Of a stretch of 64,000 bases of DNA, positions 52,940 to 64,000 are shown in pieces; positions within the stretch are counted from its first letter, which is position 1; the number at the start of each line of letters is the position of its first letter. This stretch comes from Siphonodentalium dalli (Eukaryota; Mollusca; Scaphopoda; Gadilida; Siphonodentaliidae). The notes under the pieces were generated by a model that was not told the DNA's origin, made no database searches, and was given only the letters and a program-made list of their open reading frames with translations. The position numbers and the translations under genes are program-made. The stretch is taken from contig CP136061.1 in NCBI GenBank assembly GCA_032622095.1, positions 49,297,797-49,361,796 on the forward strand, read 5' to 3'.

Positions 52940-53590
52940 TTGAAAATCAGAACACAGTGACATGCGTAATGAAATTCCGTACACGCAACCATAGACTGCC
53001 CGTGGAAACTGGATCATGGATAGGCACCTCATATGAGGAACGGAAATGCAATCTCTGTAACGTGAAACTGGGTGATGAATACCACCTCATTCTTGAATGT
53101 ACGACTCTTGACGATCTCCGAAAGAAATACATCAAACAATTCTACTACAAAAGACCGAATGCGCTCAAATTAAATGCTCTTTTCAACTCACGGAATAATA
53201 AGATCTTGATAAACCTAGCTACCTTCATAAAATATGCCCTTGTCAGACAAGGAACACCCTGAGGCTCATGATTGACACTATATAGACATACCCCTTATTC
53301 ACCACCACCACCAAAACTATACTGTATTGAAGACCCCCCCCCATGCATAATATCTGGCATCGACCACGAAGAATCAAAAATGAACTTAGTAATAACGAAA
53401 AGACCCCCACCCACAGCATCCAACCCCAACACCATTGAGTATTGTATACTTACAACGCATGCGTACAATTTATGTATTACAATTTATGTATTACAATTTA
53501 TGTATTACTATTTGTAAACATATATGTCAATGCTCCAATGTCATACTTTGACCACATGAGTGATTAAATCTGTATCTGTATCATGAAATT
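52940..53590 (+). pseudogene. LINE C-terminal fragment, plus strand
   Basis: The ORF at 52957-53262 (101 codons) encodes CNLCNVKLGDEYHLILEC, a CCHC-like finger, and the complete C-terminus. The 3' end reads taaatctgtatctgtatcat at about 53564-53583, a short tandem repeat typical of LINE tails. It is the same family as the minus-strand remnant, so the two copies meet head to head near 52935. Confidence 0.75.
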
Positions 53591-54936
53591 CAGGACAATA
53601 CATTTTGGAAACGAACCCACACACATTCAACAATTTTTTTTTAACATTTATGGTATTGCTGTTGTTGTGGTCATTCTTATGTGACCGTTCAGAAGGGTCA
53701 CCGCCGCACCCCTATTCCTTTGGCGTTGATGTCGTTCGCGCTCGCTTACTGTTCTGTTTGGGTGTCGTACCGGTACTGAGGTTGAGCGGTTCTTCCTGCT
53801 CGCGCGATTCCCCACTTGCTGACTGTGTACGATGGGGTTTCCAGTGTTGAGGTTCGACATGGTGATTCTCAGGTTGGTCGAACAATGTTTTTGGTCGAGT
53901 TTCATAAAGGCAACTTATGACATAGTTGGGACTTTTTAGATGGTCACAAGTTCAATCTTCAGTCATAAGTGCGTTTCACGAACAAGGTCCTAACTTCATT
54001 TCGCCCGAAGGGAGAGTATATAACTAGGGAAATTTGGATTCCACTGTGTCTCATGTGCCACTTGGTTTACCAATATGAGTAAATGTTAGCCCGAAATTAC
54101 GGTTGCTTTTCTTTGTTATCATATGAAATCGGAGTAAACCAGCTTCGAACCGGATCAAACCAACCCAATATATCTTGGCCTGTGTCAATGGTACAACTGT
54201 ATTCTGTATACCGAGAACAATTGGCAAAAAGAAAATAAAGATGCATGCATCAGATCGTCCATGAAATATTTTACAAAGAATTACTTTTTAAATCTGATAC
54301 AATGTTTGATGTATTAAATAACGTATTCTAATACGGTATGATGTATATAATTTACATATTAGCTGTACATCTCTCTCTTTTAAACGAGGCAATGTGCAGT
54401 TTTATACTTATTCTTGGTAACCACGTAATGAGTATTTTAAATGAAGATTATTTTACGTGAAATGATTAAAAATGTATACGATATTTTGTACATGGACGGA
54501 AACTTTGTAGTGGTGTATTTACGACGAGAAGAAGCAAATAGTTAATTAAAAGTAAAATAGTTATTATTACTGACCTTTAGTAAAGTAAATAGGTTATTAA
54601 AAATGTGAATTAAAACAAACTCAATACCATGTGCGTGTGTTCGCGGTGGGTCACACGTAGGGACGCAGTGGCAGGGGGTTGGGGTGTACTACTACTACTA
54701 TGGGGGGTTTGGGATTTGACCCGGGAGGATTTGAAAGGGGCGGAACCCCTTTCCTACAACCCACTTTTGAAATTTAATACGAACATGTAATGGTATAACA
54801 TTAACATGAGATGGTGAAGGTGAATGAAAATGATCTAGACATAATTATTTCTTTTTCTTGGCTTATTTTTTCTGTGTTGGAGTTCTGTTTGTTGTTGTTG
54901 TTGTTGGAGTTCTGTTTGTTGTTGTTATTGACGTAC
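53591..54936. other. Stretch without a recognised gene
   Basis: Low-complexity tracts at 54660-54790 and a tgttgttgttgttgg microsatellite at 54885-54930. A fragment at 53895-54020 (tttcataaaggcaacttatg, gtgcgtttcacgaacaaggt) resembles terminal sequences seen again near 57690-57750. No credible coding region. Confidence 0.45.
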
Positions 54937-55590
54937 AGCTTCGAATCCTGCGTCTCGTATTTCTTTATATTCTTCCATTTCTTTCCGTGGCAAAGCGATT
55001 TCAGCGATGATATCTTCAACAGTAGCTGAGCTGGTGTTGCTGCTGGTGTTGATGGAGCTGGAGGACACCGGGATGTGATGGTACTCCGGTGTCCGAGGTG
55101 GTAAACTATCCAGTTCCACGTCGAAGCTGGTGGCAGGAACATCTGGGGTGGTATCCACGTCCCTGTCTCCGCAAGCCTCGACGACGACAGCAGGGACCTC
55201 CGACAGATCCACGGAGTCCCTGCTAGCTGGTACAATGTCGTCCGTCTCCATGCAGGTCGGGTCGTCTGGGCGTCTCTCAGACAACTCCGGACTGCCGGCT
55301 ATGACTCTAGACGGCTGAACCACACGGGGAGGGGCGACTGGCCGATCAACAGTCACCCCCTTCTTCTTCTTCCATTTCGCCCGTCTGGCAGCGTCTCTTC
55401 TTTTCTGTGAAGGTGTCTTCCTCTTGGGAGGCCCCTTCTTCATAGTACAGCGGGTCTTGGCGTTCCTGTTCGCGGCAGAAGACTTCTGGATGCCAGCATC
55501 TTCTGTCCGGAATTCTACGCAGAGAACCAGAGAGCCCCTGTTAGCTTGGAGAGACCAACCAACAGCGTCCACTAACCGGCTTCTCTGCAT
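54937..55590 (-). pseudogene. Retroelement ORF1-like fragment with basic motif
   Basis: About 220 residues, family not recognised with confidence. The central basic segment PPKRKTPSQKRRDAARRAKW is a kind of motif common in ORF1/gag-type proteins of invertebrate retroelements. It is followed by Pro/Ser/Asp-rich low complexity and a C-terminal helix IAEIALPRKEMEEYKEI. The longest frame starts at 55590 and stops where a microsatellite begins, and base composition here is more GC-rich than around it. It could alternatively be a single-exon host gene, but there is no supporting context. Confidence 0.4.
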
Positions 55591-57797
55591 AGCAACAACG
55601 CAGCGTCAGGGATTAGCTCCATAATCCGTCCTGAGCCTAATCCAAAACCATCTCAGTCTGGCGCCAGCACGAGGGCAGCTACAACCGAAGTCGCGACCGC
55701 ACAACTCACTCAACTTTTGTCGGAAATATGGATGGGATCTTGTTCATGTATGTTATTATAAATACATTTAATATCTTGCGAACGCGGCGGCATGTTTCGG
55801 AAATGGTAGTAATTAATAACCAACTGGCACACTATAGCAGGGACGTGACCAGTGGTTGTGCGATTAGCGAGGTGTGGCTGCTGTCCATGCATGCACTATA
55901 TATAATAACTGTAAACCGCCAAGAACGGACTATACATTTCTAATTGCTGTAACAAAAATAATATATTTTCATAGACTTGGACATTATTTGCGATTCAAAT
56001 CGCACAATCGTACAGTAGACAGAAATCATGTTGTGGCAATTGGTCCGAACATATTCACAGCATCTATGATACTATTGAATGACTGATACTCAGCTGTTTG
56101 ATAAATTCTGATGTCGGCTATATTATTTTAATATGTATGCGTTCCTTTCTATATTATGTTATAATTTGATTATAACATGTATGTTTTAAACCATACTCTC
56201 TTAACGGGGGGGGGGGGGGAGGTGCGGTAAAGACATTTTGGTAATAATAACGTATATGTATACCCAGTATATATATCGGCAGGATAATAACCCATAACAA
56301 GCCTGTGTATTTTATCATGACCCACCGACGTGAATCTCAGATCGAATGTTTAACATTCATTACATTTGCATCACATTTTTATTAACTATGAAAGTCTGTC
56401 TGTCGGTTTGTTAGCAATGGCCGGGAAAACTGCCAGACGGATTTCGACGAAACCGGGGAGTGTTTAGGACGGGTCAAATCGTGACCCCGACCTAACCTTG
56501 ACCTTCAAAATGGTCAAATCGGGTAAAACGGACGGATTTTGACGAAATGTTATACCTAGGAGTACTTTTGTCCGGGGAGCGTTTTGTACGGGTTAAATCG
56601 TGATCCTGACCTGACATTGACCTTAAAAATGGTAAATTGAAGGTCAAATCGCGCCCTTCGGCGGATTTCGATGCTATTTAGCCCTTCCGGTCATATATAT
56701 ATATATAGAACATATATAATTATGAACCATCTATTCACGTGTTGTTAATTATAAACGCTCTTTACTAAAAGTCATCGCCTTGGTTTTATCAAATCATCCA
56801 CAGGTCCCTGGCACAATAGACCCCCCACCACACAAAGACATAGGTCCCTGGGACAACAGACCCCCACCATCCAAATATATATGTCTTTGGGTGGTGGGGT
56901 TCTATTGTGCCAGGGACCTGTGAAAACATCTATGCAAAATTGTTATTCACCGTAGCCATGTGCGTATAGTTTCGAAGTTCACACGCAGTTTATTAATTAT
57001 AACAGGCGTTTAGCATATTTGTCAACATAAGTAGAGCTGATGGCATTAACGTAATTTATATATGACCTCTATAATTATGTCTCAGATTGGAAATAAGTCT
57101 ATGTGGTGCATGATATGAAGTACTATTCACATTACGGTAATATACATAAAGAGCGTTTTGTGTCGGTATTCCATGACTGTTGGAATGTAATAAAGAACAT
57201 TCAGCTTGGTGCTTCCGATGTATTGCGCGTGCATGCCATTGTGGGGAAATATTCGGTTTTCTAGTATTATAGATACTTCAAAGACGTATAAGTATTATAA
57301 TATAATACCAGCAACCCGAAAGGGGCTAACATATGGCCTGGCCGTAGTGGAATGTGCTATAGGTGAAGGTTCACCTCCAGAGTTGTGATGTATAAGTCCA
57401 TTTAATAATGTAAATACTATATTGGTGCTCGTACTGTTTGTATATAATAGGTATTGGAAGCATGCAACTCTGTGTGCATGAACATAGTTAAAAGGCGCGC
57501 CCATGCATGCAGTATGCACCAGTCACTATTCTGATTATCGCCATTGCGTTACAATATCATAAGTGTGCGTAGACACACCATATTATCTATCACCAGGCAA
57601 TGTACCTAGGCATATAGAATAAACAGAACCAATATTTTCTCCGCATATATATCTGTCGAGAGCAGGTCTAAAAGCGCGGGAACTTAACTTTTTACTTAAG
57701 ATGGACTTAAGAATGTTTATGAAACGCGTTCGTGAAACAGAAAAGTGACATCATAAGATCCACCTTACATCTTAGATTAAGTCCAGCTTAAGATATA
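55591..57797. repeat. Stretch with a hairpin MITE and simple repeats, no gene
   Basis: A short palindrome at about 56802-56922 has caggtccctggcacaataga mirrored as tctattgtgccagggacctg. At 56395-56690 two to three degenerate copies of a unit with gacggatttcgacgaaa occur; a distant relative may lie near 62480-62570. A G-run lies at 56205-56220. Confidence 0.55.
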
Positions 57798-60700
57798 GTC
57801 TGGTCGATAAACTCAAATTTTAGGGTCAACCTAGAAAAAATTTGGACTAAGTTGGTTTTTATACCATTTTGAAGAGGAAGCTCTCCTCTATAACATATCC
57901 AAAATCCGCTAAAATCCGCTTTGAGCATTTTTTTCCTATAAGTCAGCTTGATGCAATTATAGTGAGAACATCTTGTAATATGTATACACATGTATACATT
58001 TGTGTAAAGCTATGACATAACGCCATCTTTATGTGCCAAAATTGGATATCTCCGTTCAAGATGGCCGCCAAAATGGCGACCGGAAGTGGATTATTTTACA
58101 TTTTTCACTAATACTTTTAAGATAAGTTTCTGTGGTTTGGAACTGGTTGAGAATTGTGACTTTATTTTGTATATAGAATATTAACTGACCATTGGAGCAA
58201 TGAAATATGCTGTTCGTGGGGACCAAACCCCTTCTGATCACTCAAAAATTTGATTTTACAAAATGCGGTATAACATTTCACAAAAGATCCCCTTTGGGAG
58301 TCTGGTCATATTTCACAAAGAAGTGCGAAGAACTGTGCAATGTAAGTGATGCATTCTATATCTTATTGATATTCAAACTCAATGGTACCAAAATTGTCAC
58401 TTTGGCTCAAAATGGCTGTCAAAATGGCCGACAAAATATGGAAAATGGTAATTATTATCCCAGCCTACCATGCAACCGCTTACAGTTGTGGTGATGTACA
58501 CAAATGACTATTCTGTCTTATATACATTGAATACCAACATTTCTTATGCACCTTTATTAATTTTTACTATTTAATATTCTGAAATGAACAGAATTATGGG
58601 ACTTTTCTATCGCAAACATGATCAAACTTGGCAAAAAAAATCACTTTTCATGTTTGAACCATTTTTTTCAAGTAAAATGGAACTATCTTTAGTATCAAAG
58701 GTTCTTGTTATTTTGATATGCCTTAAATATGACATAGTGTGGTGTTTTAGACAATATTACTGAAGATGACTTTCAAAATGGCAACTTGGTAAAAAGTTTA
58801 TATTCCGAACATTATTCTCTGCTGTTCAGAAATGGTAGCAAATTGTGACTCACTTGGTTATTAAACATGCTACTTAATCAACTGACAACTTAATCTTAGA
58901 TTATGGTTGTCCCAGCACTTTATGAGGCACGACAAATTTATTTTAAGGGATGCAGTTTGGATTTTTCCGAACACCTCTTTTGGGATTCTGTCCATGTTTT
59001 TTAACGAAAACGGACAGAACGTTGAAACTGAACTGAAAGGTATCATATTATGTGGCTACTTTGGCCCATTAGCATTAAAATTGATTAACTTATAAACAAT
59101 TGTCATGAAAACCGTTTTCTTCACATTGCATATAAAACGCAATTAATGTGGAGAACACTCTGATATTACCTCTATCGATTAACATATCCTTGAGTTACTA
59201 TGGAAAGCGATAGTCACACAAAGGTGCACCAGTACAAATCACACATGAGCATGCACTCACTCCATATATACATGAACACCACGTAAATAGCCATGTGCCA
59301 CTCGCTTTATAGACATACACCTCACCCATTACCATACAGCCACAGTTGGGTTTACCCATACACCAACGTATGGCCATATAGCCGTGAATAACCATACAGA
59401 CACACCAGGTATACTCCTAAACCTCACATGACATGTATACATATTCACTATATACATGACCACACAGTAACATATTGTATACCCATTCGCCTAACCATAT
59501 GCCATACAGTCACTCCATGTATATGTATTTGCCACATGCATAGCTATACAGCCTCTAAAGATATACATATACACCTCACCGATGACCATACAGTCACTCC
59601 ATACCTGTTCGCTACATCCATGAGCATACATCACTTCTTGTATACCTATTTGCCTCACCAGTGGTCATACAGTCTCCCTCCCTGTGTATTTAAAAAATTT
59701 GCGACACCCGTTGCCATATAGCCACTCAAGATATACATATACACCAACCCAAAACCATAGAGTCACTCCAGGTATATACATATAGACCTAACAAAAGTGG
59801 CCTTTCAGCCCTTCTAGATATATCGATGTCTCGTACCGCGCATATGGCCATTCATACACTCCAGACTTGCATATACACCTGACCCATGACAATTCAGCCT
59901 CTCGTTGTATACGCATAGACCACATTCGTGATCATAGTCACTCCTTGTATATCAATTCACCCCACCATTAATTTTGCCATACTGTCAATCCCTATATACC
60001 TAAGTACATATTGGCCGTCCCATGGCCATGTAGTCACTCATGATATACATATACACCTCACCCATGACCGCAGCGAAACTCCAGGTGTATATATATACCT
60101 CATCAATGGCTATACAGCCCTTCTAGATACCAATACCCCGCACACACGGCCATTCGTACACTTCATACTTGCATATAAAGCTCAATTGTGACAATTCAAC
60201 CACTCGCTGTATACATATACATCCTCTCCATGAGTATTCAGCTATTCACTGTATGCTTGTACACACCACCAACGACAATACAATAGGCCCTACATATAAA
60301 CATATACACCCCACCCATCACCACGAGGTCACTCTCTATATACACTAGCCGCCAATGGACATCAAAGTGTACTCCATGTATGCATATACACTTCAACAAT
60401 GACCGCGCATTCCATGTACACATTGCCCATAACCATACAACCACGCCCTATTTATACATACACCCATCCATTACTATACATCCAACATATGCATATATAT
60501 ATACACCCGCCCATGATAATACAGCCACCCAATGTACATGTGTACAGCCCACCCCTGACCACACAGTCACTCCATATATACATACATGACAGTGTAGCTG
60601 CTCTCGGTATGACCACACACCACTTCAATGACCAGACAGCCACTCACTGTAAACATGTTCACCTCACACATCACAATACAGCTACTCCTTATATACCTAT

Positions 60701-62122
60701 ACATCTCACTATGGACATCCCATCCATGGCCATATAGTCACACATTGTATAACTATTCACATCATTCATGAATACAATAACTCCATGTATACCTACTCAC
60801 ATCGCCTATGACTATACAGTCAACAGACATACACACTGTATTACGTTGATCAATGTTGATGCTATTAAATGGGACAGAATAGCCACATAATATGATCCCT
60901 CTCAGTTCTGTTTCAACGTTCTGCCCATTTACGTTAAAAAACAAGGAAGCTTTTGGCAAAATCCATATTGCATTCCTCAAAATGAACTTGTCATGCCTCG
61001 TAGGGTATCGTGACAATCAGAATAGAACATTTAGTTGATTAAGTAGCATGTGAGTCACAATTGATAATGTATACATATACACCACGTATATACACATATG
61101 TATATGTATATAATAATGTTTACCAAATTTGGTTGCCATTTTGGAAGCCACATTGAGTAATTTTGTCTAAAACAACTCAGTGTGACACATGTAACACATA
61201 TCAAAACAATAAACATCTTTGATACCAAACATAGTTACATTTTACTTTTAAAAAATGGCTCCAACCTGAACAGCGATTTTTTGCCGATTTTGATATCAGG
61301 TTTGTGACAGAAAATTTCGAATAATTCTGGTAATTTCAGTGGTTAAAATAGTAACACAAATACCCAAGGTGCACTAGAAATGTTAGTACTCAAGCTATAT
61401 AAGACAGAATAGTCTTGTGCATCACCACAACTTGTAAGCGGTTGCATGGCACGCTGGGATAATAATTACCATTTTGGCGGCCATTTTGGCAGCCATTTTG
61501 AGCCAAAGTGACAATTTTGGTACCATTGAGTTCGAATATCAATAATATATAGAATGGATCACTTACATTGCACAATTCTTCCCACTTCTTCATAAAATAT
61601 GATTAGAATCTTGGGGATTTTTTGTGAAATGTTATACCGCGTTTTGTAAAATCGAATTTTTGAGTGATCGGAAGGGGTGTGGACCCCACGAACAGCATAT
61701 TTCATTGCTCCAATGGTCAGTTAACATGATAAATACAAAATAAAGTCACAATTCTCGACCTGTTCTAAACCACAGAAAATTATCTTAAAGATATTAGTAA
61801 AACAACGTAAAAATTCCACTTCCGGTCGCCATTTTGGCGGCCATCTTAGACGGGGAGTTTCAATTTTGGTGGCGTTATGTATTAGCTTCACAAAAATGTA
61901 TACATGTGTATACATATGACAAGATGTTCTCACTATAATTGCATCAAGCTGACTTATAGGAAAATGGCAGCCATCTTGGACGCCATCTTGAATTACAAAA
62001 AATGCTCAAAGCGGATTTTAGCGGATTTTGGATATGTTATAGAGGATATATTCCTCTTCAAAATGGTATACAAACCAACTTAGTCCAAATTTTTTCTAGG
62101 TCAAACCTTTTATCGACCAGAC
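57798..62122. mobile_element. 4.3-kb foldback with ~1.3-kb arms
   Basis: The left arm (57798 to about 59092) and right arm (about 60842 to 62122) are imperfect complements: agtctggtcgataaa at the left edge matches tttatcgaccagact at the right. Shared internal segments include ttcattgctccaatggtcag and tcaaaatggctgtcaaaatgg. The loop is the minisatellite at 59230-60830. No transposase is encoded, and arms differ by many substitutions and indels, so the element is old. Confidence 0.75.
59230..60830 (+). repeat. Degenerate ~50-bp minisatellite in the foldback loop
   Basis: About 30 diverged units with the pattern tatacatatacacctcaccc, then atgaccatacagtcactcca. ORFs rich in His, Thr, Tyr and Pro are translations of the unit. 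Confidence 0.85.
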
Positions 62123-64000
62123 TAATAATCTTAAGACCTTGCTTCGTGAAACTGGGCCCTGGTCACATTTAATTTACAGTGAAATAGGATATATTAGCGG
62201 TCGTGGCGGAAGATGCTTGCCCTGGGCTAGTGTCCGAAATCACCCAAAGAATTTTAAGGGCCCACAAATAGGTGTTTATTTTTGTCTCATTTTAGACAAC
62301 ACATTGAACATGATTATCGGTCATAATTTGGTTTCAATATGTCATTAAATTAATGCAATTATCATGCAGGGCGACATCTTTTGACGTATACATTAAAACA
62401 AAAGAGAACGGCTTTCAACTGCGTTAAAGACCGCGTTCCTGCTAATATCTGTACGAGTATATAAGAGTAGGATTTGTCTGTCTGTCTGTTCGGATTTTTC
62501 TCCCAGATCCCCTTGACCGATTTCAACCAAATTGGGTGTGGTGACTCGGGGTACACAGGCGGAGGTTATAAAGGCGTTAGTTTTTAATTAAATAAATATA
62601 ACAAAAAAAAAAAATTAAAATAAGCTCACTGCGGGCCCGTTTCAGAATAAAATAAATGTGAATATTTAGGTTCAATATGAACCTATTTGCAGATCAGATG
62701 TAGCTCTTTATAGATGTTTCCACTGTGGCCCGCGCCATGCAACAGAATAACTGGTAAAAGTCCACTATGGGATTGGCTTATTTCGGAATCAAATAAGTGG
62801 AAAATGAACCTAAGTGAATATTAAGTTTAAATATGCGCGAAGCGCACACACAGGGGCCGTATGCCCCCTAATGTACAATATTACAGACCCTTTGTACATT
62901 AATAAAGGCTCACAAGGGAGCCTGTTTCAGCTAGTTTTTAAATATTTTGTTGGAGGGTAATTTACTTTAAAAAATGACTGTTATTGGTTTTACATCGTAT
63001 AGAGAATTTTTATGATTGAATTCATTGCAAAACCACGTTACACTTAATATACATGTATTAAAAGGTTATCACTGACCGCTAAGACTCCATATCGGTACTT
63101 CGGAATCTTCGGAATAGAATAAGGACATGACCCCATGCTGTAGTTAAGTAAATAATGTGGAATTTCAAAATAGTCCTATTAACCCCATTCTTACCGTTCT
63201 GCTTAGGTTCTGCATAGTCTTCTTAACACTGAACACCAAGTTGAACTGGTGTGATCCCAACAATACTGAACGAACAATGGTGCCAATAATTAATAGTGTA
63301 ATTGTGTGTAGATACTTACATTTGTATTATACGTTCAATTGTGATTTACCCTAAACATCGCGATTAAATAAATTTCGATATCCCACAGAAAGTGGGGGGG
63401 GGGGGGGGGGGTATAGAAGTTTTCCCTGTCATACTAGCTTGCGCGTGAGATCGTTCACTTGCGCGTACCAATACGCTATCGAAATATTTCAAAATCTTTG
63501 CGAATCGGTAGTCACCCTTTACTGTTATTATTATAGTTATCATAACAATCTACACAATCGACACAATTATGTTGGAACTAAACGGAATAATATGGAAACA
63601 ATATTTATCTGTTCTACTGACGGTGCAGTGACCAGGCAGCGATCAGTTATTGGCTTTGATTGTGAGAACATGTATCACCTTAAATGACGAATTTCTTTGG
63701 AAACGCGTATAATAAAATGAATATCTAGTGTTTATGAGTGGATACCGATAATTATGCCACGAGTGGTCGAGACACATGTTTACTGTAAAGATACGGGCGG
63801 CCGTTGTGGTGGATATTGCTGATACATCCGCTAAAACCGCCATAAACAGAAAGAATATTATAAAATAGTCAGAATTTGTTATTATACCAATCATAAATAT
63901 CGCGTACATTGCATGTTAATGTTATGTGTGGACGCTTTGTTATGTACACAAACATCAGAAACGTCACAGAACCATTTATTTATAGAAAAAACTCGGTCTA
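62123..64000. other. Stretch without a recognised gene
   Basis: Short ORFs only. There is a G-run at 63393-63411 and a possible degenerate repeat at 62460-62560. Nothing else could be supported. Confidence 0.45.

Noticed and set aside
53605-53850. ORF ending DCVRWGFQC, similar to a dermatopontin repeat end
   Set aside because: No acceptor or fitting phase in front of it, stop directly after the Cys, and the rest of the ORF is unrelated; the match is too short.

Overview
The window looks like AT-rich, repeat-dense DNA from an animal, probably a marine invertebrate. It carries one spliced host gene, many MITE and foldback families, decayed non-LTR retrotransposons, and one large Polinton/Maverick element. 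Species cannot be read from the sequence.

Layout. About 2.47-25.46 kb holds the 5' part of a host gene on the + strand: a TATA promoter, a non-coding first exon and four coding exons joined by consistent GT-AG boundaries and phases. It encodes a secreted dermatopontin-like protein. Its introns are filled with palindromic MITEs, a 5'-truncated LINE flanked by a 126-bp direct repeat, a ~25-bp minisatellite and a 1.65-kb DNA transposon. A 30-bp minisatellite of about 33 copies follows at 25.96-26.95 kb. No later exon of the gene was found, so the Polinton may lie in an intron or beyond the gene.

The centrepiece is a 19.7-kb Polinton at 29280-48945, with termini AGTAGTATTGGCTG/CAGCCAATACTACT and a perfect 6-bp target duplication GATGGT. 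It sits inside a small palindromic MITE that has its own 8-bp duplication GTTAGTAG. Its core genes are PolB, packaging ATPase, adenovirus-type protease, major and minor capsid proteins, a pVI-like protein, a small membrane protein and a chromodomain-tailed protein. Several are broken: PolB by a stop, two transposon insertions and frameshifts; ATPase by a stop; major capsid by a 1-nt frameshift; the chromodomain protein by three stops. No integrase catalytic core was seen.

The unexpected part is a set of four accessory genes at the two ends of the Polinton, all with intact reading frames. Each is preceded by the same CRE-containing promoter module. Each is followed by the identical 16-mer GGCCCTTTTCAGGGCC, which is the metazoan replication-dependent histone mRNA 3' stem-loop; three of the four also have a purine-rich downstream box. 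Other Polinton genes show AATAAA signals instead. The inference is an S-phase-coupled, non-polyadenylated accessory gene class that borrows the host histone 3'-end machinery. Two of the products are diverged OTU-fold candidates without a catalytic cysteine, one carries two LYPDL late-domain-like motifs, and one is a Pro/Gln-rich coiled-coil protein.

From 49 to 64 kb there are two opposed LINE remnants, one split by a 729-bp GC-rich TA-flanked foldback, an ORF1-like retroelement fragment, and a 4.3-kb foldback with ~1.3-kb arms around a degenerate minisatellite. No RNA genes or CRISPR arrays were recognised.
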